A stretch of 64,000 nucleotides of DNA from Aquatica leii (GCA_035610365.1 CM069435.1:86709389-86773388); one strand, 5' to 3'. Counted from the first letter of the stretch, positions 24,597 through 37,329 are shown. The notes: generated from the letters alone by a model not told the origin. Numbers and translations: made by a program.

Positions 24597-25326
24597 TTTT
24601 AATAGTTGATGATAACCAGATGTTTAATAAATTTGTTATGATTTTATTGTATTGATAAAAAAAACTAAACTGTGTGTTGTCTATACGTCCGGTGGTCAGT
24701 TAACATGCTTTATTTAATTACATGATTACACCCAAATTAAACTAGTGTGAAATTTGGGTTTATGTTTGAGTCCAAATTGTATTAAAGAACTCGAAAATGA
24801 CAAAAAGTTAAAAAAAAAACATGTAAAAGTTTGATGGCAATTAGAAATAATAAAGATATCGCCATCTATTATTTCTACGAAAAAACACTCATAAGTAAGA
24901 AATGGTTAAGATAAAACACGATAATGGTAATCAACAAACAAATTTTAAGTTTAGATATTCTTTGTTAGATATGAGCTGCAATTTGTAGTAGTAAACATGT
25001 ATGTATTATAGTTACACAACAGGTTGCCTACACGCGACTTGTAAGAACGCCTTAATACTGGGGTAATACGTTGTCAATCGACAACGCAATCTGGAAAGAG
25101 GATATTAAAATGGGAGAATTAATTATTCAAACTATTTTTAACGAATTTACGCACTTATTACAGAAATATTTTCTATTCAAATAAAAGTTTATACTTAAGC
25201 ATTTTAAATAAACTGGTTTTCAACTTTATGTTGATTATAAAAAGGTATTTAATACACTTGAATTAATCGCCCGAGCCGTCGAATCATACCGCTGATAAAG
25301 CGAGTTTCTCAAAGTAGAGAGCTATT
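24597..25326. other. intergenic, no gene seen
   Basis: 3' flank of the transporter. AT-rich, with no open frame of interest. Confidence 0.6.
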
Positions 25327-25567
25327 TGTCACTACATTAAAATCGCCCCTAAATTTCGGACTAAAAAAATGCTCTGAAAAATTGAATGCGTACGTTGAAT
25401 CATGGGCCAATGCGCAACTGATTAGCGCCTTTTTAGTACAATAATTTAGAACATGTTCTAAATAAATGGGTGTTAAGCTCAATGATTCAACGCGCGCATT
25501 TTATTTTTCCGGGAATTTTTGAAGTCCTGAATTTATGGGTAAAATTAATGTAGTGGCAAACGGTTTT
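25327..25567. mobile_element. foldback MITE, about 240 bp
   Basis: TTTGTCACTACATTAAAATC at 25327 and CTGAAAAATTGAATGCG with GTTGAATCAT around 25375-25400 are matched in reverse complement by the right half (ATGATTCAACGCGCGCATTT near 25481 and ATTAATGTAGTGGCAAACGG near 25548). The two halves pair over most of their length. No coding capacity. Confidence 0.75.
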
Positions 25568-25855
25568 AGTGTTTTGTTGTCGCCACAAAGACTCTTAAAA
25601 ACCTTTGTTCAACCCATCTAGAACACATGCTGACGCGGAACCGACTATTGAATTGCCATGAGATAAAGAAAATGCTATACTTAGCACAATTAGCTAACTT
25701 TAGGGCGTTTGCCGAAAACCATAACGTCGACCGCCAATACTTCTTGTTTTAATTAACTTAGATTCTGTGAGCTATGAGTCGCGCCGTTCAGAAGGTTAAG
25801 TTTCAAACTAGTCGCTTTTCGTAATCCTTCGTCATTACCGAGGACTACTCTGCAT

Positions 25856-27330
25856 CAGGGACCTGGACCGAAACGTAATAACGGTTCTGGTTTAATTTAA
25901 AATTTTTCTAACGGTTTCGGTTTAGGTTCTTATAGACAAACTGCCCGGTTCTTGTTTTTTTTTCGGTTCCAGTGATTCAACTACATATTTAAATAAATAA
26001 CTAAACATTATTTATACAACTCCACAAAAGCTTACGGAAGGAAAAGATTAATTAGTGTCATGGCCATTTTTCACCAAACATTAAGTGAAAATTATATAAA
26101 CGTGTGCTACATACTCATCATATGTATTGTAAACCCAAAATTCATTAGTTCATCAATTTATGTTATCGTCATTTTCTCCATTATGTTTTGACTATAGGTA
26201 TGACGGGAAATATAACTCATTCTACGTTTGTTTCTGTTAAACAACTACAAACTCAAGGGAATTTTTTCTTTAAATATTTGGTCTAAAGTGGCCAAGAGAT
26301 ATTTGCAATTAAAGTCTTCAGGCCGGTCCTGACTACTTAAATAAGTGAAGATTGATCGTGAGCTCTGCATTTTAACACGTATTGTGTTGATTTTTTTTAA
26401 ATTCTCAATCATCTACAAAATAAATTGCTAAAAAATTATTACAATAAATGAATAATTATCAATCTTCATTTCTTCCTTTTGACACTGACCTAACTAAACA
26501 AAATGTACTTTTTTTTATCTTGTTGCAACCAAAACAAGACTTCAACTAATTAAACAAAAGAAATGTACAATGTAAGAAGTATAAATACCAAATTTAGCTT
26601 TCTTAGAAGTAATTTCGACAACTTTCTTTATTTCTGCGTCGATTTCTTCAGTTGCTAAATTACATATTTGTGTAAATTTCTTTCATGTGTACTCGTGTAC
26701 TAGCAGCTGAAGAACAAATAAAACAAATATTTTCAATAGAATCAAAACTTAAATAGTTGTTTTTCTCTAATATATGTACAGGTATTGCAAATTGTAGAAA
26801 ATCGTCGCCGAAGCAGCACTAGAGTATGAACTATCTTTCCCACAGCAAAGAAATTATTAAAATACAGTGCACGCCGCTTATTAGAATCACGGATAATGTT
26901 ATCAATCGAGTAATGTTATCACTTTATTAAAGAACAGGCCGAACGTATGCAACTACATAGATAAAACACCGCTTATAGTAATCATAATTTCGTTATCAAT
27001 ACTCATAAAGGAGTTATATCAACGATCTTCTCAGGCTTGTTTCTATGCATACATTTTTTTGCGGAATTTTCACAATACGATTGTTTATAGTAAAAGCTTT
27101 ATTTTTGCAGTCTTGTTTATTTATTTAAGTACTTTGACTAACCAAAGTTTTTGTATATTACGCTTAATAATTACGTTTACAACTTTAAACCGAAAAATAA
27201 ATAAAGGTTCCGGTCTGGTTCGGTAAATTTAACTTGGACACATTTCAGTTCCGGTTCCAATTTCGGTCCAATTAAAAATACCGGTTTCGGTCCGGATTTT
27301 GGTTTTATATCGGTCCGGTCCAGGTCCCTG
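25856..27330. mobile_element. non-autonomous hAT element, 1,475 bp
   Basis: Perfect 14-bp terminal inverted repeats CAGGGACCTGGACC (25856-25869) and GGTCCAGGTCCCTG (27317-27330), flanked by an exact 8-bp target duplication CTCTGCAT at 25848-25855 and 27331-27338. An 8-bp duplication and CAGGG ends are hallmarks of the hAT superfamily. Inside both ends there are degenerate GGTTCCGGTT/GGTTTCGG hexamer-like runs, in inverted orientation relative to each other. I found no transposase remains, so it is non-autonomous. Confidence 0.92.
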
Positions 27331-27338
27331 CTCTGCAT

Positions 27339-28574
27339 TGGAGCAATTGCAGTTCTCTTTGCGTTTTGAATCGTCGTATGCTCTGTAGAATTAGATAGAC
27401 CCAGAACGTTTGTACAGAAAAAAAAAATTGTCAGACATCTCCGAGTATTGTTAGATTACCCAGATAAATGCTCATTGAGTACTCAAGTAATGGTATTTTT
27501 GTTATTGGATTATAGAATAAGAAGATAAGAATCATGAAACTAAAGTATAGTAGTAGTAGCAAGAATCAGCGAAAACGAGGTTAAAGGGTAATCCGAACGG
27601 CTAAGCTTGGTGTAATCTTAAGAACTACTGCGGAACTAACTTAAACCTTCTGTACTTGTACCTAAGGAAATACTGAAGTAATGCATATCTTACAGTGAAA
27701 AAGCGCAATCTTTGGAGTGGGCAAAATAAGCAGAAAGCAAGTTTCTGTAATTGTAGCATTGAACCACTTTTTTGGTTCTACTAGTATGTAGTAAAATCCT
27801 CAGTTAGCAAAGACCAAACCAAACTTAACTAAAAAACTGCACTTGTAGAATGACTGCTCTTCCACGACACGGAAAAAGAAAAATTTGTAGGCGGTAGTTT
27901 ATTTGTAAAGAAAGCTGAAAAGAGGAATAATTTGGAGCTGCTAAGCCAAAAAAAGGTAGAGCATTACCGTATCATAAATGTTCTCCAAAAGCAAAAGTAC
28001 GCATCTTATGGAAAACAAAGCCAGCTTTCAAGGCACTGTTTTGTCTTTTAAATGCAATTGAGCATCTACTTTAAAACGACGCTTTTTATTTCGTATTGCA
28101 ACTCAATTTATGATTGAGTTCCTAAAGAAATGCGAACGTATGTGTACGACACTGATTACCTGGTGTGGTAAAAACAAAAATAACACGCCACTGTCTGATA
28201 TTTACGGCATTTAAAAAATTCGATTTTTATTTATTTGAAACGTAGAAAGCAATCAATTAGACTTAACACGAATTTCCAATACAAGATACTATTGCTTTGA
28301 TTTGAGCTTAATTACACAATTATAAGATTTATTTGTAAATAAATTTAATGGTTTTTTTGGGTTGCGACCGCGACCGGAAATCATCGAACTTAACCGATAA
28401 GTAATCAATGAAGGTGTGTGTTTTCCAAAACCAAATATTAATTTTAGTGGGTGTTTGCCATTAAAAAAACATCGAAAATCGCAATAAACCCGCGCGAGAG
28501 GCAACGAAAATGCGAAATTTATGTTAAAAAATCTAAAATTGTGGATAATCAATAGGTATTTTTAAACGCGAACA
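27339..28574. other. intergenic upstream of PIP4K
   Basis: No gene seen. An open frame on the minus strand at 28289-28552 overlaps the likely PIP4K promoter and has no recognisable content. Confidence 0.5.
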
Positions 28575-30065
28575 ATGTCGATGCCCATCCGCAAAGGTAT
28601 GTCCAAGTTGAAAAAAAAACATTTTCGTGTGAAACACCAAAAGGTGAAGCTTTTTCGGGCTAACGAGCCTTTACTGTCGGTGTTTATGTGGGGTATTAAC
28701 CACACGGTGAGTTAGTTCGGTACACATGTATTGTACACTAAGTCGTTTCTTTTAGATCAACGAATTAATGCATGTTACCATTCCGGTGATGCTGCTACCC
28801 GATGATTTTCGTGCATACTCAAAACTCAAAGTTGACAACCACCTGTTTAATAAGTCTGCATCTGTCAGTTATAATATATTCATTAATAACAATTTTGTTA
28901 CAGGGAGAACATGCCATCGCATTTTAAAGTAAAAGAATATTGCCCAATGGTTTTTAGAAACATACGTGAACGGTTTGGTATTGACGATCTCGACTACAAA
29001 GAAAGTTTGACGAGGTCACAACCATTACCTGAAGATTCTTGTGGGAAAAGTGGTGCAAAATTCTACCACAGTTATGATAAGCTCTTTGTGATTAAAACAC
29101 TAACATCAGAAGAAGTCGAGCGGATGCATTCTTTTTTAAAACACTATCATCCCTACATTGTTGAACGACATGGCAAAACGTTATTGCCACAATATTTGGG
29201 AATGTATAGGTTAACCGTTGATAACGTAGAACATTATTTAGTTGTTACCAGAAACGTGTTTTCAAATCATCTCAGCACGCATCGGAAATTTGATCTGAAA
29301 GGGTCGACAGTCGATCGGGAAGCTTCTGATAAGGAATTGGAAAAAGATCTGCCTACGTTAAAAGACAACGATTTTGTTAATCAACAAATGAAGGTAAAAG
29401 TCAAAGAGTTGAGACATTTCTAAAAGTATGTTTTTTAGGTGTACATTGGGGAGGAAGCTAAGTTAAAGTTACTTAATACTTTAACGGCTGATGTTGAATT
29501 TCTCACGAAGCTTCATTTAATGGACTACAGTTTACTTTTAGGTTAGTTATATTTTAATATTGGGTTTTGCTCAGATTAGGTTTCTAGGTATACATGAAGT
29601 CGAAAGAGGGGAACAGGAATTATTACGGGAAAGAGAAAACGAATCAGATAATACAGGCTTAGATTCTGATGAGAGTGAATCTGGTTCTGGTCTGGAAAAC
29701 CGGAATTTACCAATTGGTACCCCACCTGATTCACCGAATGCTGTGGCTCAATTCATTCGTGAGCACAGTTTACAATATGAAGGTTTGTATAAATTGATTA
29801 TAAACGTTTAATCAAACTACTGAATTTAGGGAATATTATACCTGAACTTGACATTTATGCAATTCCTAGCTGTGATTCGGCACCTGTTAAGGAGATTTAT
29901 TTCGTTGCCATTATTGATGTTTTAACTCATTACGGTGTTAAGAAACAAGCAGCAAAAGCTGCAAAGACCGTTAAGTATGGATCGAACGTTGATGGTATCA
30001 GTACGTGCGATCCCGAACAATATGGGAAAAGGTTTATCGATTTTATGTCGAAAGCTATTGAGTAA
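28575..30065 (+). CDS. PIP4K: phosphatidylinositol 5-phosphate 4-kinase (type II PIP kinase)
   Basis: Converts PI5P to PI(4,5)P2 at endomembranes. Six exons: 28575-28706, 28756-28853, 28904-29393, 29439-29541, 29588-29782 and 29830-30065, giving 417 residues (vertebrate PIP4K2 about 406). Visible family blocks: [20 protein letters not shown] at the N-terminus, [39 protein letters not shown], the ATP-binding [18 protein letters not shown] with its lysine, [45 protein letters not shown], an acidic insert followed by PIGTPPDSP, and the activation-loop segment [20 protein letters not shown]. The kinase core and loop match type II rather than type I kinases. Insects normally have one such gene. 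Downstream, AATAAA near 30936 may end a long 3' UTR. Confidence 0.97.
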
Positions 30066-31505
30066 ATTTTTTTGCGCTGTGTTTTTGCCCCTTTTCGCTA
30101 ATCTGATTTAACCCTTTCGTTTCTGACAGGAAACTTTAAGCCAGTATGTGAGACACAAATTTTATATGCGAAAGGGTTAAGAAGCACTTTCGTTTGTTTA
30201 ACAACAACTGTGATTTCTGTGTGTAACGATTTAAACTAGTTGGTAAGTTTCCATAAACCGTACAGTATCAGTTGCGCTGTTTACATCGGTATCATTTTTT
30301 ATCCATAGTGGTGCAACGATTTATAATTCGATAAACGGCAATAGCACAAAATTGTATGAATACATATCTGTATAGAGCAATTTTTTATTATTTAGAAACA
30401 TTCGTTGCAACACTAATAGATTTCTAGATCGTAGATTACGGTGTGTGATTTAAATGTAGATGTTTCTACTATTGTGTTTTTTGGTGCTGTAGAGCCATGC
30501 TGTAAAATCTATGTAATATTAAGGCTGAATCTGATGATTAGGTAGAAACTATAACAGATATTTTCTACATTTTTGTAAATTTCTATTTGCTACGTAAATT
30601 TCTAATTTTTTATCCGATACCATCGCACTTATGATCTTTGCATTATGTATATAAGCTTAAAGATGCTTTTAACCATTTATCTTCGCAATGATGCCAAAAA
30701 CGTAAATTTTTTCTCGATTCGAAAAAAGTACAGTCATATTCAATGTTTAAACGACTGTTATTGTTTGTTTCTTTTGTATATATTATATTATATGTAAATT
30801 ATCTAGTCTTAGTTACGATAAGGTGTGGAATTGTATTCGTTTGTATTAGCTTTATTAAATTTTGTTATCATTCCTATGTTGTTTTCGGGCGTAGTTTAAT
30901 TCAGTGCCGTCAATATATAGTGTTTATGTTTTAAAAATAAAGACGTTTTGTTCGAATTCCCAATTTTAAATTCTTTTACTTGATAGTACTGGTGTGCTGA
31001 GGTGCACAATTGTGCCAAATGAGACACAATGTTTAGCTGTTTTGCGCAGTAACTCCTCTATAGAAAAGTGCATAATTGGTGTAGAAAAGTTATTTTAAAT
31101 GAATTGTGAGTATGAGTCTGACAACGTAATTTGTAAAGGTTTACAATAACAACATTCAACACATTCCATTTATTGGGTAATTTGATTATTGGCTTAAGAA
31201 TACAGGTGGGTAAATATAAGCATATCTTTTTTTGTTTATTTTAGATTTAAAATATCTTGAATGTACCTATGTTAAGCTTTGCTGTTGAATAAATACAATG
31301 CTCTTTTTAAATTCAGATCTGCACAGTTGGCGCTAAAATGTGCACGCGCAGCCAACGGCACTTATAAAAATAACCTAGGAACATCACTGCTTTTTACTAG
31401 GCAACGTCGGAATACGATGGTTTACTAACCACAAAAAATTCCCCTAAATTTAAAGGTTATGGAACATGCCCAATATTTATAAAATGTAAAATTATTGTAA
31501 AAAAA
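30066..31505. other. PIP4K 3' UTR and intergenic
   Basis: AT-rich. AATAAAGACG at about 30935 is a candidate polyadenylation signal for PIP4K; the rest leads to TIM16. An open frame at 30743-30934 is hydrophobic and lacks support as a gene. Confidence 0.5.
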
Positions 31506-31892
31506 ATGGCAAGATTCATAGCGCAAATAATAATAACAGGCACGCAAGTTGTAATGCGTGCGTTCGCAAGAGCCGTTAAACAAGAAATGCAAGCTTCACA
31601 GGAAGCCGCCAGAAGATTAGGTAATTCGAAAAGTAGAGCCGAACGAATTGATAATTTAAAACACGGATTAACGTTAGAAGAAGCTAAACAAATTTTAAAT
31701 GTGCAAGACTTAGATAAAACCGATATCAATAAAAATTATGAGTTTTTGTTTAAAGTGAATGAGAAAGAACGTGGTGGAACTTTCTATATACAATCAAAGA
31801 TAATACGTGCTAAGGAACGACTTGACCAGGAGTTACAAAATATAGCTGTAAAAGACAAAAATAAAGAAAGTTCGGAACAGAGTACAACGTAG
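31506..31892 (+). CDS. Pam16: TIM16 / Magmas (PAM complex subunit)
   Basis: Inner-membrane-associated J-like partner of TIM14 in the import motor; it restrains stimulation of mitochondrial Hsp70 (Drosophila black pearl). A single exon of 128 codons, the usual family length. N-terminus MARFIAQIIITGTQVVMRAF is the hydrophobic membrane-associated segment typical of TIM16. The J-like domain runs from about residue 55 to 115 (LTLEEAKQILNV then NYEFLFKVNEKERGGTFYIQ). The HPD motif of real J proteins is replaced here by DKT, as expected for this degenerate J protein. Tail to tail with CISD3, 63 bp between stop codons. Confidence 0.95.
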   Translation: MARFIAQIIITGTQVVMRAFARAVKQEMQASQEAARRLGNSKSRAERIDNLKHGLTLEEAKQILNVQDLDKTDINKNYEFLFKVNEKERGGTFYIQSKIIRAKERLDQELQNIAVKDKNKESSEQSTT

Positions 31893-31955
31893 TTACTATT
31901 ATTTGTTTTTATTATGTAATTAGTTATTGAAATATAAGTGTATTAGTTACCGTAT

Positions 31956-32506
31956 TTATTGTCTTACTGTCGATGTAGCCTCTTGTACTATTTTAGTTTT
32001 ATGCGTACCATCGCAAAATGGTCGCATATTAGTTTGTTTACATTGACATAACCAATAATCTTTGGTTGCTTCCACTTCAAACTTAACTGGCCTAAAAGTA
32101 CAAACAAAATACTAAGAAAAGCATTAATACCCAAATCACCTTTGTTTAATTTTCAAAAATGTATTGTTGTGTGTTCCATCACAAAACGGTTGAGCTTTGG
32201 ATTTACCGCACAAGCACCAAAAGTACTTTTTGCCTAAAATTTCTATACATGCAACTGACTGTTTGAAACAAAAACTCACCAGCTTCGAGTGTTATTTTAA
32301 AAGGTTTTTTATCGTAAACTGTTCCATTGCTTTTTTGCAAATGGCTTGTGATTTTATCTTCGAGAACATTTTTGGGTAAATCTGAGGAGGTCGACGCCAA
32401 CTTGTTTTTAAAGTTAGTAGTTTGTTGAAAAGGTTTGAATATTACTTACGCATAAACTAATTTTTATTTGTTGTTGCAGAAGTGGACGAAATGCTCTAAT
32501 CAACAT
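31956..32506 (-). CDS. CISD3: CISD3-type mitochondrial double CDGSH iron-sulfur protein
   Basis: Small matrix protein with two [2Fe-2S] CDGSH motifs, thought to act in iron-sulfur/redox balance. Four exons, right to left: 32506-32450, 32400-32280, 32233-32140 and 32091-31956, giving 135 residues. Two complete C-x-C-x2-(S/T)-x3-P-x-C-D-G-x-H motifs: CLCGKSKAQPFCDGTH in exon 3 and CQCKQTNMRPFCDGTH in exon 4. The basic and hydrophobic N-terminus (MLIRAFRPLLQQQIK) fits a mitochondrial targeting signal. The first intron acceptor (AAACAAG) has a weak pyrimidine tract, so the exact start of exon 2 is less certain. Confidence 0.92.
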
Positions 32507-34008
32507 TGTTATTTTAAGTGAGGTTATGGCGTTTACTATTTGATTTTTAAATTGGGATCAAGTTACTCAAAGTGTTAGTGATTGTTTCTCAGTAGTAATC
32601 AAGTAGTAATGATCAGTTCAACTCTTGAGTTTAATGAATAATATAGAAAAAAAACTGATTTTAGTAGTTGAAATCGTTGGTTTAAATAGTAAGACACAAC
32701 ACGTGGTTACGGTATTTTTAGCATTTAGGTAAGTAAAAACCTATCTTATAAACCAATTTTTACGAAAAAGGGTTACTACGTCTGTAAGAAAAAGAACCAC
32801 GGGAACAATATCTCTCAACTGTAAATTGTTCCATCTGTATTAGATCTTTGGAATTAGATCCACAAAGGTCTTTATAAAATTTAAACTAGAATTGCTATAG
32901 GATAAAGTAAATTCCTACAAGAATGTGCAACTGGTGTCTTTCCGGAAGAGACTTAAGTCTTCAGTCGAGTTAAAACTTTGGTTTCAAATGGTACACTCGA
33001 GTAAATTCTGTGTTTGAACAAAGTAAGTTCAAACATATTTCTTTACATTTACGATCCAACAAGTTTTGATTACCTTACTTGCAGATTACTTCTCCAAATC
33101 AAAAATAATTATTAATTAAATTCGATCATTATTGAGAAATCTAGAAGTATACAAATCAAGAAGTGCTGATTGTAATGCATTCTATACAGGACAAGCTGGA
33201 CGTCAATTTTAGAAACTATTTTTGTGTGTTAGAAATAACATTCTTTTCAGTTTCTTTACATTTATTAATTCTAGATAATTTTTTAGTATTAGTCATTAGT
33301 TTATTATTAATATAAACAAAAAATATAAGACATTAACATGATGAGTTTTATAAAATAAACTGTCCAGCGTAGGATATAACTGTATCTGACTTATCTTATA
33401 TTATACTCAGCTTGTCATGATGATAGAGGGAGACACTTTGTAATAAAATTACACATACTCTCAAATTTAAGATTCTTAACACGGACATACACTTACTTGA
33501 ATCACGAAATTTATTGGAGGTTTTAACAAATTTTGTCTCCAATATTACCAATCGAGGCGAATAAACCTTTGCGTTTTGTAAACAAAGTTGGTGTCGATCA
33601 ATTTTAGGGGCTTGATCACAACACATAGTTGAAGGTCGAAACCTGACATTTTTAAAGTTCAGTACTATTTGCAGAGACTACCTCAACTCAGCAATAATTT
33701 TGTTTTAATTCTTTTCACAAAATACTTACAAGATTATTGTCCTTATATAGTTAAAAGAATGTTCATCCGGTTCTTAAATAAATTCGAATAAAAAATAAAT
33801 ATTTTAATTTGAATGTTTAATAACATATCGTATTTTGACGGCTACATAAATACATAAATTATAATAAATTACTTAACTAACAAAACAGGCACACTTAAAT
33901 AAACAAATTACACAATAAATATTTGTATACAAGTATATCACAATGCGGAGACTACCATTTCCTTATGAAGGAAATAATTTCAGTACACATAATGGCATAA
34001 TAAGTCTT
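32507..34008. other. intergenic, no gene seen
   Basis: AT-rich, with no open frame or repeat that I can support. Confidence 0.5.
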
Positions 34009-34816
34009 TTAAAACGCAGGTAGTTTCATTTGCGACATTTTATATTGTTGTAAATCTTCATCTTGAGGTATTCTGTAAGGACCATTATCGACTGGTGTTC
34101 CGTCTGGGTGTACTCGCACAACCATAGGTCCAGTTAGAGGAGTATCGTAATTATACGATTCTAAATCATTTAAGGGAGTTGACAGAATGTTATCAAAAGG
34201 TTGCCTATATTCAGGTGTGTCGCTTTTTACAACATAAGAAGTTTTTACGGGTACGTAAATGAATCCTTTAGGCGGGGGCAGTCTATATACGGTTTGTATT
34301 TTAGCCGACTCTAAACCTTGACTTCCCAAATCGTCGTTGCCAATCGAAAGGTCATCTTCGTAGGAGTTTGGTTTGGCCGTTGTTGTTGTTGTTTGTATTT
34401 TTGTTTGTTTCACATGGCCTCGCATGATTGTGTTCCAAACTGTAATTATAATAATTATTTACCATGACCTAGATGGAAAGTTTAAGGTTACTTACTTAAA
34501 CTGGTAGCCCCTCTTTGGTAAGGATCCATGGTGTCGATTTTATCTTCCGTCATGTCTTTTAACTTGTTAAGGCCGTACTTGAGTAGGTCCTGGTTGCAAT
34601 TTGTCATTTCGGAGAATTCACAGAATTCTTCGACCTGGTATGCAAACATCGAGTACAGGTACGATAACTAAAGAAATAGAAATTAGCGTCTCGAAATACA
34701 CAAAAAAAAAGAAAACTTACTTTCTCTTCTTTGCTGAGTAGTTCCCACATTGGTATGGCCGATGACGCGGCATACGCAATGCAAGTAGCGCATAAAACAA
34801 ACACTGGTAAAAACAT
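34009..34816 (-). CDS. Reg-5: rhythmically expressed gene 5 (Reg-5)-like secreted protein
   Basis: Insect-specific secreted protein of unknown biochemical function; the fly member was named from cycling expression. Three exons, right to left: 34816-34721, 34667-34496 and 34439-34009, with introns of 53 and 56 nt, giving 232 residues. Signal peptide MFLPVFVLCATCIAYA, then SAIPMWELLSKEEKLSYLYS, two close cysteines (EFCEF..., TNCNQ), LKYGLNKLKDM, DPYQRGATSLIWNTIMRG, and a threonine-rich stretch after which the protein becomes acidic and proline-rich. The blocks SAIPMWE.LS..EK and MDPYQR are those I recall from Reg-5. The identification rests on memory of the family. Confidence 0.72.
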
Positions 34817-36357
34817 GTTAAGTAATGAACAACAGGTAACTGCGATCTAACGTCGAAGTCGGTTTTCTTAAGCTTTATAAGCAGATTCGCCTTGACGTCA
34901 CAATCCGCATTCCAACGCTCGCTGATTTGGGGAATCCACGACTCATCTCTATTGATATTTTGCTATTATTTATTATTTTTATTAGATAAACACGATATTA
35001 ATAGAATATTTTTTAACGGATTCTTTTTATAAGCCAATGGAAATTTTTGTTACTTAAAAACAAACTATATATGCGTGTTTTGGTGTTTTTGTTTACAACA
35101 CCATATAAGGCAATATCGTCGAATTTGTTGTCGATTAATATTGATTAGAATATTAGACACCGGTTTTTCGCATAAACAAAAACATAATTCTTTTTTTAAT
35201 GCGTTAAATGACGCATCTTCGATATAAAGGAATTTTTGAAAATCTAGAAACACTGGAAGGTCGATACGCGGCCTTCTTGAGAATTCGACGCGGAAACTTT
35301 GTTGTTGTTGACCAATTCCTGTTTGTGGCGAAAATATTTTCGGCGCCGACACCCGGATTATGTTTGGCGACAAAACTAAATTTGCGGAATTAGCCAGCGG
35401 CGAATTCGCCATAAAATTTACATGCTAGAAAGCAACAGGAACTGCGAATTTTTTTATCTAATTACCTTGACCTTCGCGCCGACAACAAACAACTTCCGTT
35501 TATTATAATAATAGATTTGTATGTAATAGCCGGAAGTGAGCCTTGTCGCGAAGAATTTAACCAAGAGAAAGTTTAACGGTGTTCTTAAGAGCAACAACCT
35601 CGTGGTTTGTTTTTTTTTTAAGTTTAGGTACCGTAAAGACACTTGTCGCGTTACATTTCTTTTACGTACGCTCACCGTCGCGACCTTGTCACCCAAAATT
35701 CTTCTTCATTAGCTAATGCCAAATTGATTGATTAACATAATGATGTATACATTTTTATGCAAATTAACCTTTAATAATGTTATTTAGCGATTATGCATTA
35801 GTTCCACATCGTTTAGCATTAACATTCTGAGTTAATCATCTTTTATTGTTTTCTGTGTAAGAATCAAAACTTTAAAATTGTGTAGGTTGAAGAAACACGA
35901 CATATAATTAGGAGCGAAGGTGAATTTTTTTTGTTTTTGAATTTTTAGTAATCAGATAGGTACAAAGCGTCATCTTGTGTATACACAATTTAACTAATTC
36001 TAGGTATCTGCGGTTTATTGCGATATAGGCAACTTTGTATACATGTTTCTTATTATTTTCTTTTCCACAAGGATATAACGTTTTGAAAATGGGCTTAACG
36101 CTAATTTCCGAATAACTCAAAGTACGGTGTGTTAGACCAAAAAACTGACCAAACAATTCGATTTTTTAAAACTAACATTAATTACAAATGAAAAACATCA
36201 GTAAGATAAATAAAGACACAACGTAAATACGTGTTTGTTTTCTTAGTCAAAACATTAAACACTGCATCATTAATAATAAAAATATTTTGTTAAAAAGAAT
36301 CGCTTTATAAATGCACGAGCTCCTCTTAAACCACCCAGACAGTAAAATCCTGTTAAA
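34817..36357. other. intergenic, no gene seen
   Basis: The Reg-5-like promoter is on the left. Open frames at 35065-35412 and 35454-35696 (-) have no motif, no clear splice context and unusual composition; I do not treat them as genes. Confidence 0.45.
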
Positions 36358-36623
36358 ATGAAACTTTTAGTATTTTTTTTATTTGTGTCGACGTTCGTTG
36401 CGGTTAACATGATAGAGATTGATCCAGTGTGGAATAACTTTTGTTGTTCGGTAGATCAAAATTGCGATTGCTCGTGTGCACCAAGAAAAGCCTGTATTAA
36501 AAAAGCTGGCATTATTTGCGAACGGTAAATATATGTTGTTGATTTTTAAGTTTTTTTAAATATTTTTGCTATAGATACCACTGCCCTCATTCGCACGTCG
36601 TTTGCTGTATTCCAAGGGATTAA
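36358..36623 (+). CDS. cysteine-rich secreted peptide A
   Basis: Two exons, 36358-36524 and 36575-36623, with a 50-nt intron. The product is 71 residues. Signal peptide MKLLVFFLFVSTFVAVN, then a mature part with ten cysteines: CCSVDQNCDCSCAPRKACIK, ...IICER, YHCPHSHVVCCIPRD. The spacing is knottin-like or inhibitor-like, but I do not recognise the family, so no function is assigned. Neighbours: a degenerate tandem copy at 36915 and a different cysteine-rich gene on the other strand at 37.7 kb. Confidence 0.75.
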
Positions 36624-36914
36624 AGTTACTGAATTATAGAATTATATAATAAAATGGTGATTACTTTAATTTACTATAGGTCTGTGTGATTTACATAGTT
36701 TTTTTTAACTGAAAAAGCTCTGTATATTACATGGCACAATTTTTAATCAGCTAACAATTCGAGGTGTCATTTTTCTGGCAAATCAATCCTTACACGCTAC
36801 TAACCAATGATTTCTAATCTGGTATTTTAAGCAAAGTTCTGTAAAGTAACCTTTTCAAATATATTTGGTCTACGTGTTCTCGTTCAATCGAGTACAAAGT
36901 AAAGTTCTATAAAA

Positions 36915-37112
36915 ATGAAACTTAGTTCTTTTTTTATTTGTGGAAAAGTTGCGCCTAATGGGATAGAGGTTTCTCCTAAGTGGAATAACTTCAAAGTTCT
37001 ACTCATGTGTACCAAGTATCAAAATCCTGTCATTTTTTTGAAGGGTAATTAGGTGTTTTTACATTTTATTTTACATGAGATTCTCCACATTCACACGTTG
37101 TTCGCTGTATTT
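36915..37112 (+). pseudogene. degenerate tandem copy of peptide A
   Basis: Begins ATGAAACTTAGTTCTTTTTT and follows gene A closely (TGGGATAGAG, CCTAAGTGGAATAACTTC), then again CACATTCACACGTTGTTCGC and TGTATT before the end. The cysteine-coding middle is lost and the frame stops early. The unit offset to gene A is about 557 bp and the 3' flank (ATTATATAATAAAA) is also duplicated. Confidence 0.75.
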
Positions 37113-37329
37113 TAAGTTCAAGGTATTGAAAGTACTAAATTATATAATAAAACGGTTATTATTTCAATTTAACTTTATTACGAACTTCAGCAACTGTGAC
37201 ATCTATTGCCGTTTTTAAATAGCTAAAGTCTCTAATTTGTTGTTAGAGGGCGTCACAAATGTTGAATATTTTTAGATTAAATCAAACTTCATTGGTACCA
37301 GGAATTCTGTAACTACAAATAAATATTAC

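Noticed and set aside
35065..35696. Two minus-strand frames of 80-115 codons upstream of the Reg-5-like gene
   Set aside because: No motif or plausible start context; may be chance frames in a less AT-rich stretch.
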